The translations under genes were made by a program, and so were the position numbers. A stretch of 64,000 nt of DNA. Source: Favolaschia claudopus. Taxonomy: Eukaryota > Basidiomycota > Agaricomycetes > Agaricales > Mycenaceae. Of the stretch, positions 22,930-33,421 are shown one piece after another; the stretch's first letter is position 1; every line of letters starts with the position of its first letter. The notes under the pieces are model-generated. The model was not told the DNA's origin. It did not search any database and saw only the letters and a program-made list of their open reading frames with translations. The stretch spans positions 186,001 to 250,000 of the forward strand of contig JAWWNJ010000111.1 in assembly GCA_037176885.1 (NCBI GenBank), given 5' to 3'.

Positions 22930-23277
22930 ACAATGGACGTCACGTCGTATGTACGCCATGTGAGACCTCGGGACCAGCGCTATCGAAGCTTCACGCTTCC
23001 CAATCCACCAGTCGGGGTATTGCCCTTCAATATCGCCGCCCTTGTGCCAGCATCGAGCCTTGGTATGACCCGCACCTCCACAGTTCTCGCAAGTCACGTC
23101 AGCGTTCGCCTGCGCAGCCAACGCACCCGAGTTCCCATATCCAGCCGCCACCGTGGTCTGTCCAACTCCACCTCCCTCAATCCCACGAACCGTGCCATCT
23201 TCAAAAGCGAAAGAAATGCCGAAACCCGTATTCTTTTTCCGAAACAGCTGTAAAACAGTTCTTTCATTTGTATTCAC
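22930..23277 (-). pseudogene. Ty1/copia-type gag fragment
   Basis: The minus-strand frame carries the zinc knuckle CENCGGAGHTKARC followed by HKGGDIEGQYPDWW. That knuckle plus a GG.EGQ.P.W tail is typical of fungal copia gag proteins. The upstream region (MNTNERTVLQLFRKKNTGFG) lacks the rest of gag, and no protease, integrase or LTR is adjacent. Confidence 0.7.
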
Positions 23278-23329
23278 TGATCGCTCCTCATATTTGAAAT
23301 TGTTATTATTCTGATCATCGTGGCGTGAG

Positions 23330-23977
23330 TAGTGCTGTCCAAAATTATAATACGAAAAATTATAACAATATTATATCATGGATAATACGGATACGATACG
23401 AGCCTGGCAGGTCGCTCAGATTATTAATACGCAATGTTACAATATGATTATAATACGAGTATAATACGATATGACAGGACCGTATTATGCATATTATTTC
23501 TGTATCATTTCAGGGGAGACTCCGGCTGGAGGTAGGCCTTGGAGCTGGTCATTCTCAACCTTCCGAGCCTCCTCCCGAGGAATTACTCTCAGTTACTAAC
23601 TCCCTACAAATTCTTCACCAAAACGGTCTGGATCAGCGATTGATGATCGGTGTGATGGAAAGTCAGCACCCGGACTGGAAGGAAGAGTTGGGAAAATTTG
23701 TTGAAAATGAGGCAGAGCTGCTACAATCCTGTCGCAGCACATTCACAGGCGCTCTATCAATTAAGCACAGCTGAGTGTCATTCTTCTGGGCTGAAAAAAC
23801 TACCTTTAAAGGGGGTGAAGCCGTATTAAGATTATAACAAAATTATATCACGATAAAAATTGTTATAATATGATATTGTTAGATACAGATACGATACGGC
23901 TCCAGAATCTGTGATATGATATTGGTATAATACGATATGGCAAAAATCGTATTATTATCGTAATATGGACAGCACTA
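23330..23977. mobile_element. 648-bp hAT-like element with AT-rich subterminal repeats
   Basis: The ends are TAGTGCTGTCC and GGACAGCACTA, with a perfect 8-bp duplication GGCGTGAG at 23322-23329 and 23978-23985. Both ends hold many TATAATACGATAT-like words in inverted arrangement. The GC-richer middle (23510-23775) includes an open frame with GVMESQHPDWKEELGKFVEN. That could be captured or transposase-derived sequence and was not recognised. Confidence 0.88.
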
Positions 23978-24061
23978 GGCGTGAGTTCTGCATTATTGGT
24001 TTTGCATTACTATTGAAATTAGACTCACAGACGACGGTCCTAAATCGTACCTCAACGTGAA

Positions 24062-24316
24062 TGTAACACCATTATTTTTCTTTTATCTCGTGACCGTGTT
24101 GTACTTAGACTTACATCCACTTCCCGCTCCGTTTACATTATCCTGCGCTCATAGATGATCTCATTCCGCCTTTGTTTTACTTATTACTTGCTATAAGTAC
24201 TCAGATGTATTAGCTACAATTCTTGGGTGAATCTAGAATCTAAACCAGTCACTCTGTTCGCCACAAACCAGCTCTCGTGTGCCGAAACTCTTGCCTTACG
24301 GTAAACTTTCGTCACA
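24062..24316 (+). repeat. 5' LTR of the gypsy element (255 bp)
   Basis: It starts TGTAACACC and ends TTCGTCACA. It differs from the 3' LTR at only a few positions (for example CTCGTGACC versus CTTGTGACC) besides the MITE. No conventional tRNA primer-binding site was recognised in the bases that follow. Confidence 0.93.
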
Positions 24317-24487
24317 TATTTTTGACTGCTAAATAGTATCTCTGCTTCTCGTCGCCGCTTGCTCTGGTTAACCGTGGTCTGATCAACCGCTGCTACCGAC
24401 TTCGACGACGACCATTTCACCAAAGTTTCTCTCGTGTCTCATCTCTTGTCTCAAATCTCCTGCTTCTTACTTTTTTCTCTCATCGCA

Positions 24488-27400
24488 ATGGCTCAATATC
24501 TACGTGGTCGCGGACGTTCCCCAATTATCACTCGGGCTGCTACTCGGAACTCTCGTCCTTCTCACGAGGAACGCGCTGGCCTTGGTGCGTCTGTTTCTTC
24601 TATCTCTTCTTCTTCCTCTAGTTCCGAGCATCGCGCTCCCGAGCACTCCGCTTCCATGCCGGTTTCGGGTTCGCCCAAGCCGCGCAGCGTTACACCTGAG
24701 CTGTTATTCAGCCGGGTCGTTTCTGCTTCACCACCCACTCGGGCGGTTAGTTCCCCACCTGCTCAGGTGGTGGAAAATAGAGCTTCTCCTTTTGAGGAGA
24801 GCTCTGAGCTATTGCTTGTCCCGTCGCTTGATAGTAACGTGGATTTTGGCATTCTCGACTCGAATGCGAGCGGGAAAGGTGACACCTGGACGCAGGTGAC
24901 TCGCGAGACTTCAAAGTCTCACAAGGAAGATAAGAAGTCGGGTGGAGTGGACCTTAATCGTTCGACCTCGACTTCTACCTCGCCGATTGAACGGGCGACT
25001 AAAGAGATGAGTTCTAAAGAACTCAGGCAGATTGGCAAGCGCTATTTGCGCATGGCCAAGGCTGCTGAGGAAAGTCGACTTACCTCTCATGTATCTGACG
25101 AGGAATTGGTATCCTTTGCGTCAGATGATGACGGCGATAAATTTGCTAAAGTTAAACTGAATAACTTTAACTCACCTCGTTCGGCAGGCCCTCAGGCGCA
25201 ATCTACACCTGCGCCTACTCGGAAGGTTGAAATTCACTCTGCCTCCTCCTCGGATAGTGAATCTTCTCGAGAAGAAGGCCCTTCGAAGCCGAATAAGGGT
25301 AAAGGACCGGACCCACTTAACTGGGGTGCGGTCGATTGGTCAGATCAGTTCTCAGAGGCTGATCTTGACGCACAGCGCGCGGCATTCGCTAATTTTGAAG
25401 AAATTAAGCGTATTAAGAAGGAGCCTATCTCAACTCCTTCTGACTTGTTCCAGGATGTACCTGTGAATAATGTCCCCTCGGATAGTTCATCCTCTCCCGT
25501 TGTAATAGACAAACCTGAATATAATTCTCCTCCCCCTCACTCCGTGTCTGGCCAGACATCCACTTCGTTATCAGACGAAAGATTGAACCTTCAGAAGCGT
25601 CTGAAGGAAATCAAGCTTGAGGAGAAGCGTCAAAAGGACGCCAAAATAGCGGAAGATAAACGCACCGCTAAATTGCTTCGAAAGAAACAAGCTAAACAGG
25701 TTAGAAACCGCTCGAAGGAAGCGGTTGAAGCCAGCATTGGGAAAGAAATGCGCACCAAGAATCCTGGTAAACCGGATAAGAAACGCTCTGATTCCCCACC
25801 TGCTAGACCCATTGTGGGCGGCACATTTATCGACAATGTTATTCGCGAGGCTGCCGCTCGGAATACTTCTCCACCTTCGTCGAGTTCGAGTTCCTCGAGC
25901 TCTAGCAGCTCATCGAGTTCAAGCTCGGATTCCTCCGATGATGATTCGTCTGATTCGGGTGACGAGTCCAGCACCTCGGAGAGTTCATCAAGCTCTGAAG
26001 GGAGCGATTCCGATTCTGGAAAGTCTGCGAAACGGCGTCGTAAATCGACCCATAAACATAAACATAGCCATTCCCGCAAGTCGCGGAAATCTCGCAAATC
26101 ACGACGTGCAAAAGGTTACCGCCGGTCGAGATCAAAATCTCGACGGACTACCAAAATGACCTTGAAACCGGTCCCACCTACCAAATATGATGGATCAGTT
26201 AATTCGTATGCATATTTCCGGTTTGTTCGTGAAAGCACAAACTATGTTACAATGGGCAAAGTTCCAAAAGAGGACCAGATTTTCATTATCAGCTATTTCA
26301 TGACGGGATCAGCTGGCGAATTTTACGAACGGAAGGTTGTAAAAAATGAAAAACACTGGACCTTACCGAAATTCTTCACTGAACTTCTGAATTATTGTTT
26401 CCCTAAGGACTTCAGGTTGAAACAACGGATCAAACTGAACGGACTTTACCAAGGTTCAAAATCAGTAACTGAGCATATTGCCGAGTACGAGCAATTGCAT
26501 ACCATGATTGGGTTGCCGGATGACCAGGAGAAGGTTACCCGTCTCTGGTTGACCTTGCGCAAGGACATCAAACGAGAAATGTCTCGTCAAAAGCTTGATT
26601 TAGAAATATCATCGTGGGACGATGTCGTGGTTGAAGCTGAACAAGCTGAAAAATTACTCGGTAGACCCGAGGATGACAAGCCGAAGGCAAGCGCAAGCAA
26701 AGCTTCTACCTCCTCGATGAAAACCTCCACTCGTGGACGTGGTGGTCGGTTCTATAAGAAGCCGGTGATCCAGACTTCATCTGTGAAGTTGAACTCACCT
26801 AAACCGAACAACGAGAAGGCAAAGCCTTCTAATAACAACCAATACAAGGGGAAACGAACTTACCCTGACCGGAAATTGTCAACGAAACGTCGAAACGAAC
26901 TGATGGCTGCTGGCCTTTGCTTGAACTGCGAAGAAGCAGGCCATATGGCTCGCAACTGCCCCAAGTTGACAACAATGAATTCAAACCAGAAGGGTAAACC
27001 TCCAGGTTTCGGCGCACACGCAGCGCGAATGCGTACCGCAAACGAATCAGCACTTTCAGCAAATACTGAAGTATTAGAAACCTTACCTGTTGGGTCTGCC
27101 ATTTTCCGTATGGAAGCTGAGGAGGGCGGGAACCAGGATTTTAAAAGTTTGGAAACCGTCAACTCTCACCCGGAAAAGTCGCGACCTATCGGCGATTTAG
27201 TGGCTCGATTCGTTCGCATTGTATTGCAGGAAGCTCAGCCTTACCCTGGAGACGAAGAGGTTCAAGAAGAATCTCGATTCCAAGTGTACGAGACGTCGGA
27301 AACTGATTATGTTGTCATTGACAATTCAACCATGGAAGATGTGATCTTACCAATGGAATTCTTGTTTGACGAAGACTTCAAGATAGGTCTCTGGTATGCT

Positions 27401-27973
27401 ATTGAGCGCCAGCTTGCTATAGGACTTGATCCTGAGGATGTTGAGTGGGAAGACCGCTACACTGCGGAAACCGAAGACATGTTCGCAACAATGGCAACAT
27501 TTATACTACAGGATGTTGATCAAGAAATTGAAGGTCCTTTAAGCAAGGATAATAAGATTCGGGTTGAATCTTTCAACGAGGACTCTTACATTGTCACCAG
27601 TTTATTCCGAAACCTCGAACCGCAAATTCTTCCCAAAGAATTCCTGCAAAACCGGGACTTTGATCTCTCGGCCTGGTACCTTGAAAAATTTGCGGATTTA
27701 CCTTCCTATTCGGACTCAGAGTCATCTAGCGCATCTGGATATGAGCCCAGTGAATCGGAAGACGAGTTCGTTGATCTACCTGAATTATTCGAGACAAGTG
27801 TTTCAGAGTACGAGTCGGATTCGGACTCGGATGATGGGGACTTTGATCTCCCTCGTTGCTTCAGAATTCCTGGATTTTGCGATGAATCTGAAGGAGAAAT
27901 TGAACCAGAAGAAGTTGAAGACAAGAAAGGACCACTCCAACGACGTCTGAATACTCGGATATGCCAGACTTAA
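24488..27973 (+). CDS. Gypsy gag with extended C-terminal repeat region
   Basis: I prefer the start at 24488 (MAQYLRGRGR). The same frame is open from an upstream ATG at 24434. Residue numbers here count from 24434. A disordered Ser-rich N-terminus with a poly-Ser run (about 480-500) and an RS/KR-rich segment precede the retrotransposon gag core (about 575-740; YDGSVNSYAYFRFVRES and onward). A CCHC knuckle CLNCEEAGHMARNC lies at about 832-845. Past the knuckle are two copies of an unrecognised ~80-residue repeat (about 917-995 and 1015-1090) ending EFLxDxDF...WY, then an acidic tail. The frame ends 13 bases into the next ORF, which lies in the -1 frame. Confidence 0.9.
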   Translation: MAQYLRGRGRSPIITRAATRNSRPSHEERAGLGASVSSISSSSSSSEHRAPEHSASMPVSGSPKPRSVTPELLFSRVVSASPPTRAVSSPPAQVVENRASPFEESSELLLVPSLDSNVDFGILDSNASGKGDTWTQVTRETSKSHKEDKKSGGVDLNRSTSTSTSPIERATKEMSSKELRQIGKRYLRMAKAAEESRLTSHVSDEELVSFASDDDGDKFAKVKLNNFNSPRSAGPQAQSTPAPTRKVEIHSASSSDSESSREEGPSKPNKGKGPDPLNWGAVDWSDQFSEADLDAQRAAFANFEEIKRIKKEPISTPSDLFQDVPVNNVPSDSSSSPVVIDKPEYNSPPPHSVSGQTSTSLSDERLNLQKRLKEIKLEEKRQKDAKIAEDKRTAKLLRKKQAKQVRNRSKEAVEASIGKEMRTKNPGKPDKKRSDSPPARPIVGGTFIDNVIREAAARNTSPPSSSSSSSSSSSSSSSSSDSSDDDSSDSGDESSTSESSSSSEGSDSDSGKSAKRRRKSTHKHKHSHSRKSRKSRKSRRAKGYRRSRSKSRRTTKMTLKPVPPTKYDGSVNSYAYFRFVRESTNYVTMGKVPKEDQIFIISYFMTGSAGEFYERKVVKNEKHWTLPKFFTELLNYCFPKDFRLKQRIKLNGLYQGSKSVTEHIAEYEQLHTMIGLPDDQEKVTRLWLTLRKDIKREMSRQKLDLEISSWDDVVVEAEQAEKLLGRPEDDKPKASASKASTSSMKTSTRGRGGRFYKKPVIQTSSVKLNSPKPNNEKAKPSNNNQYKGKRTYPDRKLSTKRRNELMAAGLCLNCEEAGHMARNCPKLTTMNSNQKGKPPGFGAHAARMRTANESALSANTEVLETLPVGSAIFRMEAEEGGNQDFKSLETVNSHPEKSRPIGDLVARFVRIVLQEAQPYPGDEEVQEESRFQVYETSETDYVVIDNSTMEDVILPMEFLFDEDFKIGLWYAIERQLAIGLDPEDVEWEDRYTAETEDMFATMATFILQDVDQEIEGPLSKDNKIRVESFNEDSYIVTSLFRNLEPQILPKEFLQNRDFDLSAWYLEKFADLPSYSDSESSSASGYEPSESEDEFVDLPELFETSVSEYESDSDSDDGDFDLPRCFRIPGFCDESEGEIEPEEVEDKKGPLQRRLNTRICQT

Positions 27974-30348
27974 TGTCGGTTAGCGACTCGGACTCTGAAA
28001 TTGATGAGTTTGATGATTTTGATGATGAAGACGAACCTGAGTTTAACTCGGTATTGAGACTTTCAGGGAATCCCGGAGAGACGCTGGATGATCGTCTGAA
28101 TCTCCTCTGTGAGGTCCTAGACTTACAGCATATTCCATCATCAAATTCGGAAGATAAACGACTTCGAACCGATCGCATTGGTGATCTTGTAGCGGAGGGC
28201 GCATGTGCTGTTCTTGAATTTCTACAGCCTTATCCAGGCGATGAACTTGTTGAAATGGACAGACCTTGCCGGGATAGACGTCGTTTCTATCTTGATCAAG
28301 TTGTAGACCGGCAATGGACCGTTTGGGATGAATATTTCCATGAGATTACAATAGTGCCGAAAGGTCAATTATTTGATGAAGAATTTGAAATCGCGGCGTG
28401 GTACGCCAGCGAGCGGTTGTATCAGCTGGAAAGAGAAGCTGAGCCACCTCGTCCACTTCATCAAGTGCCAATTGATGATTTACTCTGCAACGGAGCAAAT
28501 CAGTATTTGAACGAGCGGGTTGAAAAATACCCTGAAATTGCAACTTGCCATGTTCGCATGAAGTATCCCGGATTATACATTGTCTCGGGAGCAAGCAAAC
28601 GAGGTTGTCGCTGGCAGCTAGATCTACCAGAAGACTATCTGATGAACTGGCGGTTCAATTTCGTAAACTGGATCCGCCGCAAGCGGGATAAGATTGAACT
28701 TGAAGAGAGTGTTCGTTGGAACACATTTGAGACCGAAGATGGCTTTGGCTATCTGTATCTCCTCTTCGAGACATCGTATTCGGAACAAGAGATTCGATTG
28801 TTTGAATTAATTCAGTCAATTGAAATCGAACGGGATACAGTTGAATTTGAACTTGGTAGAACAAGTGCGCTACCTAAGTTATCTTACTTGTTGAACATGC
28901 TCGCAGATGTGCAAATTAATGACGTGTTGGAACCGTCTATTCTATACTGTGGAGGAATTCAGGTTCCGTCAGATCAAGTAAATGGAATTTCACGCACCGC
29001 GTGCATGCCTCGAGTCCCGGACAGGATCGTCGCAAAACCCTTGATTATTGTTGTTCATATCAACGGACACCCAGCGCGTGCACTCGTAGACTCGGGATCG
29101 CTTGGGGATTTGATTTCTACTTCTTTGGCAGATCAGCTTCAACTGAAACGACGAGAATTGGACGAACCAATTGTCCTTCAACTAGCCGTTCAAGGCTCGA
29201 GGTCGAAAATCAATCACTCGGTTGAAGTTAACTTCAAGTATCAAGACATTAATTGTCCACGTACTTTCTACCTCGCAAATGTTAGTGGCTATAACTTGAT
29301 TCTCGGAACGGCGTGGCTGTTTCAACATCAAGTTAATATCGGGCTCAACCCCGCTCGAGTCTGCGTTGGAAGCGCAAAATGCTTACCTATTTCCGGTGTC
29401 GCAACTGCGAAGATTTACTCGCATTCAGCTGAATTAGCTGATAATTTGGTCCAGTCGGCTCGAGACGAGCTGATGGAATATGCAAAGCCGATCTGTAAGA
29501 AGGCGGCCGAAACACCTCTGCCGCCTTTGCGTGCAATAAACCACACTATTCCTCTGATCGACGAAAAGAAGATCTTACCTTGGAGACCATCTCGGTGTCC
29601 TGAGGCTCTTCGTCCTCAATGGGATGAAAAGCGTCGAAATTACTTGAAAACTGGGCGCTGGAAAGTAACCAGCTCAGGAAGTACTGTTCCTATGCTATTA
29701 GTTCCGAAAGCGAAGACAAACCCGCCGAAATTACGCACGGTGGTTGACTTGCGAGCACGCAACAAGAATACTCACAAGTTATCTTCCCCGCTTCCTGACA
29801 TGGAAGGTATTTTGCGTCGTGTTGCGCGGTGTAAATATCGTTCGCTAATTGATGGCCAGGACGCATATGAACAGATTCGGATAATTCCCGAACATGTAGA
29901 TCGTACAACCGTTACGACTCCTGATGGAAATATGGTCAGTTTGGTGATCCAGATTGGCGATTGTAACGCGCCTGCAACGTACCAATCGTTAATGAACTAC
30001 CTGTTTTCTGATTTTATCGGAAGGTTCATGGATGTATATCTTGACGATATCATCATTTATTCGGAAACACTTGAGGAACACATAAAGCATGTCAAATCTA
30101 TCATTGATGTGTTGAAACGCGAAACACTCTACCTGAGTGAGCATAAACTTCAGTTCCTGAAGCCCGAAATGAAAGTCCTCGGTCGGATTGTCGACGATGA
30201 TGGAATTAGGATGGACCCTGATAAGGTCGACAGTGTAATCAACTGGAAGACTCCAACGAACCGGGACTTACTACGTGGATTTCTCGGCTCGATTGGATAC
30301 CTTGCATCTCCATACCGGTGTTTGCTGGTTCTGAAGCGAAAGCGATAG
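27961..30348 (+). CDS. Gypsy protease-reverse transcriptase ORF, truncated after RT
   Basis: Two further copies of the repeat seen in gag occupy about residues 71-155 and 169-245. The retropepsin follows (ALVDSGSLGDLIS, about 378-390; ILGTAWL, about 451). RT comes next: LVPKAKTNPPKLRTVVDLRARN (19-residue core), SLIDGQDAYEQI, and the catalytic VYLDDIIIYS (about 690). The RT thumb and GFLGSIGYLA are present, then the frame runs into unrelated residues and stops. The RNase H domain that should follow is absent, which points to an internal deletion. Expression could need -1 frameshifting or the start may simply be at this ATG. No clear slippery site was identified. Confidence 0.9.
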   Translation: MPDLMSVSDSDSEIDEFDDFDDEDEPEFNSVLRLSGNPGETLDDRLNLLCEVLDLQHIPSSNSEDKRLRTDRIGDLVAEGACAVLEFLQPYPGDELVEMDRPCRDRRRFYLDQVVDRQWTVWDEYFHEITIVPKGQLFDEEFEIAAWYASERLYQLEREAEPPRPLHQVPIDDLLCNGANQYLNERVEKYPEIATCHVRMKYPGLYIVSGASKRGCRWQLDLPEDYLMNWRFNFVNWIRRKRDKIELEESVRWNTFETEDGFGYLYLLFETSYSEQEIRLFELIQSIEIERDTVEFELGRTSALPKLSYLLNMLADVQINDVLEPSILYCGGIQVPSDQVNGISRTACMPRVPDRIVAKPLIIVVHINGHPARALVDSGSLGDLISTSLADQLQLKRRELDEPIVLQLAVQGSRSKINHSVEVNFKYQDINCPRTFYLANVSGYNLILGTAWLFQHQVNIGLNPARVCVGSAKCLPISGVATAKIYSHSAELADNLVQSARDELMEYAKPICKKAAETPLPPLRAINHTIPLIDEKKILPWRPSRCPEALRPQWDEKRRNYLKTGRWKVTSSGSTVPMLLVPKAKTNPPKLRTVVDLRARNKNTHKLSSPLPDMEGILRRVARCKYRSLIDGQDAYEQIRIIPEHVDRTTVTTPDGNMVSLVIQIGDCNAPATYQSLMNYLFSDFIGRFMDVYLDDIIIYSETLEEHIKHVKSIIDVLKRETLYLSEHKLQFLKPEMKVLGRIVDDDGIRMDPDKVDSVINWKTPTNRDLLRGFLGSIGYLASPYRCLLVLKRKR

Positions 30349-33038
30349 CGAGCGACCGAGTTTTGAGGTCTGCTACACGTGCTGCTGAGCAACAGCTTAA
30401 GCAGAAGGCAGCTGAGGCGAAACATACCCAAGAGGGTCGAGTTTTGAGGTCAATAATTCGTAACGTTGACAAACAGGATTTTGCATCTCCAGGAGAAGCA
30501 AAGGAGGGCGGGAGTACCAATAAATCGAAATTGAAAAAGCCTGACGCGAAGTCAAGTAGCTCTGACGCGAAGTCAAGAGCGGGCACCGACATGAAGTCAA
30601 GTGCGGAGGCAAAGCCGCTTGACAGCGGTGATCAAACTTTGATCCCGGAAGCAAATCCGCCATCAACGGAATCTATTTCTCAGTCTACCACGACCGACGA
30701 GCCTCCACCTCTTGAACCGTCGACTCCACGACCGCCTACACTGTCTGAACTTGAGCAACAGGTAAAGGATATGGATCCTTCTCTCTTTCCTGTGGTCTCT
30801 GGAGGGACTGATGGCTTGGACTTGGTGAAGTTCTTACAGCATAAATACGACGAAGATTCGTTCTTTAAAGACATTCTGGCAACTCCGAAAGCCTTCAAGA
30901 ACTTCGAGGTCTCTGACGGGCTCATATTCCTCTGTGAACACGATCGCAAAGTCCTCTGTATCCCTCATCTCAAATACAAGGGTCGAAACATCCGGGAAAT
31001 TATCATCTCGGAAGCTCACTCTGTTCTGGCGCATCTGGGGCCTCGCAAAACCACGGACTACCTTCGGGAGTATGTGTGGTGGAAGGACTTAGTTCCGGAT
31101 ACGCAAATCTATTGTGACTCGTGCAAAACTTGCAAACACAGTAAGCCGAACAATCAGAAACCCTACGGATTTCTTCATTCACTTAATCCTCCCACTCAGC
31201 CTTGGGAATCGATTGGGGTAGACTTTGTGGGACCTCTCCCCGAGTCTAGGAACCGCGATAGCGTGTTCAATTCCATTACAGTTGTAATCTGCTTATTAAC
31301 CGGAATGGTACACATTATTCCGAGCCGTATTAATTACACCGCTAAACAGATGGCCGAACTTATGTTCGAACATGTGTACAAGTTACACGGACTACCTAAA
31401 TCCATCGTGAGTGATCGCGATGTTTTGTTTACCAGTAATTTCTGGCGTCGACTCCACGAATTGATTGGAACGAAACTGAAAATGTCGAGCGCGTATCATC
31501 CCGAGACGGATGGCAGCACGGAACGGGCAAACCGTACCGTTACTCAGATGCTTCGACAGTGCATTGGCGAGAAACAGAAAGATTGGGTTGCGAAATTACC
31601 AGCCGTAGAGTTTGCACTCAATTCCGCTCGTTCTGAAACGACGGGATATACTCCATTCTTCCTAAACACTGGAAGAATGCCTCGGTCTTTGATTTGGGAT
31701 TCAGACCGTACCCGAGAATACCCGGGAATAGCTAACTTTGCATTGCAACGTCGGCTTGCCATTATGGCAGCTCATGACGCAGTTCTTGCTGCTCGCGTCA
31801 AACAAACTCGCAACGCAAATAGGCGAAGGCAAGCCGCACCTTTTGTGCAAGGAGACTTGGTTTATCTCTCAACCAAGAACCTCAAATTTGAGAAGGGATT
31901 AGCTCGTAAGCTAATTCCTAAATTCATTGGTCCTTACCGCATTCTCCGAGACTTCGGGAATAATTCATTTCAGATTGAACTGCCTCCGAATTTGAAACAG
32001 CGCGGTGTACACAATGTTTTTCACTCTTCATTACTTCGGTTCCATGTGCCGAATGATGACCGCCGCTTCCCAGGGAGGCTGGAAACTCAGCTGAATGTTT
32101 CCACCAATGCAACAACCCATGAATGGGCGATTGATAAAATTGTGGGGCACTCAGGACGGCGTGCCAATGCTGTTTTTGAAGTTCAGTGGCAGTCCGGGGA
32201 TCGCTCTTGGATGCCATACTCTCAGGCGAGTCATCTTACCGCCTTACAGGATTATTTTGAGTCTCTCGGAATATCTGAGATTTCTGAACTTCCGCTCGGG
32301 TCTGGGAAATTACCCGAGGAAGACATTGACGTATTCTCTGCGGATATCGTCTTGATTCATGCGGAACAGAGGTATGTCTCAAATCAGAGTGGATATATAA
32401 ACTCTCTGGATTTGTTTGTGGAACTCAATCCCGAGTTCTCCTCTACCTCTTACTCATCCTCTACTTCCTCAACCGTTATCCCATTCCTCGCCATGCCCAA
32501 CCACAAACACTCCAACAAATCTTCCTCTTCTTCCACCCAGTCTTCCGGCTTCCGTGTCAACGGAGTGCTTGGGAAGGACATCGTCGCCCTCGCTAAATTC
32601 CTCGACTTCAACAATTCGCATTGGCTCCAGCATATTGACGATCACACCTTCCACCTTCGCGACCCCGATAACGAGACCACCCACGTTGTTCCCGCGATGC
32701 TGGTCCGCGTATACATCATGTTCAATTACCTCCTTAACGACCCCGCCAATCGCTACAAGGACATGCCTTGGGGCTATGTTGACTTCGCGCGCATCCTTAA
32801 TGCTCACTGCCTTTCCGGAGAGAAGTGGGCTTACTACGACATCGAGTCGGGCCGCACTCTCTGGTATCCCGACCATCACCTCCCTTCCATCGTTATCTAT
32901 GCCGTTCGCGAGAGTGACCTTGCCGAGGCGCCGCCTGCCGGGCAGTTCCTTGTTTCCCAGGCGCGTTGGGACCGCTTGACGGAGATGGACTTGCGCCGGC
33001 GAGGAACGGCCAAAAGGATGGGAGTGGGACTCGGGTAA
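30318..33038 (+). CDS. Gypsy integrase with chromodomain-like C-terminus
   Basis: A low-complexity linker (about residues 1-150) is followed by the integrase HHCC region (SEAHSVLAHLGPRKTTDYL, then CDSCKTC; about 233-275). The catalytic core shows VDFVGPLP, SDRDVLF and ETDGSTERAN, carrying the three acidic residues (about 300-400). A chromodomain-like segment (EWAIDKIVGHSGRRANAVFE, about 600-655) and an unusual extra segment starting MPNHKHSNKSSSS (about 725 on) follow. The last residues (after RRRGTA) come from the inserted 33009-36630 element. The natural continuation is at 36629-36904. Confidence 0.88.
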   Translation: MFAGSEAKAIASDRVLRSATRAAEQQLKQKAAEAKHTQEGRVLRSIIRNVDKQDFASPGEAKEGGSTNKSKLKKPDAKSSSSDAKSRAGTDMKSSAEAKPLDSGDQTLIPEANPPSTESISQSTTTDEPPPLEPSTPRPPTLSELEQQVKDMDPSLFPVVSGGTDGLDLVKFLQHKYDEDSFFKDILATPKAFKNFEVSDGLIFLCEHDRKVLCIPHLKYKGRNIREIIISEAHSVLAHLGPRKTTDYLREYVWWKDLVPDTQIYCDSCKTCKHSKPNNQKPYGFLHSLNPPTQPWESIGVDFVGPLPESRNRDSVFNSITVVICLLTGMVHIIPSRINYTAKQMAELMFEHVYKLHGLPKSIVSDRDVLFTSNFWRRLHELIGTKLKMSSAYHPETDGSTERANRTVTQMLRQCIGEKQKDWVAKLPAVEFALNSARSETTGYTPFFLNTGRMPRSLIWDSDRTREYPGIANFALQRRLAIMAAHDAVLAARVKQTRNANRRRQAAPFVQGDLVYLSTKNLKFEKGLARKLIPKFIGPYRILRDFGNNSFQIELPPNLKQRGVHNVFHSSLLRFHVPNDDRRFPGRLETQLNVSTNATTHEWAIDKIVGHSGRRANAVFEVQWQSGDRSWMPYSQASHLTALQDYFESLGISEISELPLGSGKLPEEDIDVFSADIVLIHAEQRYVSNQSGYINSLDLFVELNPEFSSTSYSSSTSSTVIPFLAMPNHKHSNKSSSSSTQSSGFRVNGVLGKDIVALAKFLDFNNSHWLQHIDDHTFHLRDPDNETTHVVPAMLVRVYIMFNYLLNDPANRYKDMPWGYVDFARILNAHCLSGEKWAYYDIESGRTLWYPDHHLPSIVIYAVRESDLAEAPPAGQFLVSQARWDRLTEMDLRRRGTAKRMGVGLG

Positions 33039-33200
33039 ACCCCGGATAAAGGCTGATAGTGGGACTCGGATGCTCGGAAAGGGAGATTTAAGGTCTGATA
33101 GTGGGACTCGGCTTTCCGGCACATCAGTAGAAATGATTTAGATCAATGGCACGTAATTAGGAGAAAAAACACGCCCCGACCCTTTAAAATATTCCTGGCC

Positions 33201-33293
33201 CCACGCAGTGGGCCTCCGCGGCGAGCGGTAGCACCACGCAGTGGGCCCAGCGGCGAGCGACAGCACCACGCAGTGGGCCTAGCGGCGAGCGTC
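33201..33293. repeat. Three tandem ~33-bp repeats
   Basis: The word CCACGCAGTGGGCC starts units at 33201, 33234 and 33266, each followed by GCGGCGAGCG. Each unit contains a CCAC-GCA-GTGG mini-hairpin. Confidence 0.85.
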
Positions 33294-33421
33294 AAGGGGG
33301 GTCCGCGGGGGTCTCCCCCGCGCTACATGAATTAAATTTAAGAATAAACAGCGAAAAAACTCGAGATACTGAGTAAATGAGCAGAGATTTGCCGTCAGGC
33401 TTAGGGAGGGGGGTCTGGGGG

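Noticed and set aside
24434..24487. Upstream ATG of the gypsy gag as the true start
   Set aside because: The added 18 residues are hydrophobic and untypical for gag, and the ATG at 24488 begins basic MAQYLRGRGR. The upstream start cannot be excluded.
30318..30348. Overlap of the RT and integrase ORFs as a programmed frameshift
   Set aside because: The RT frame is truncated by a deletion that removed RNase H, so the overlap is a by-product and not a designed junction.
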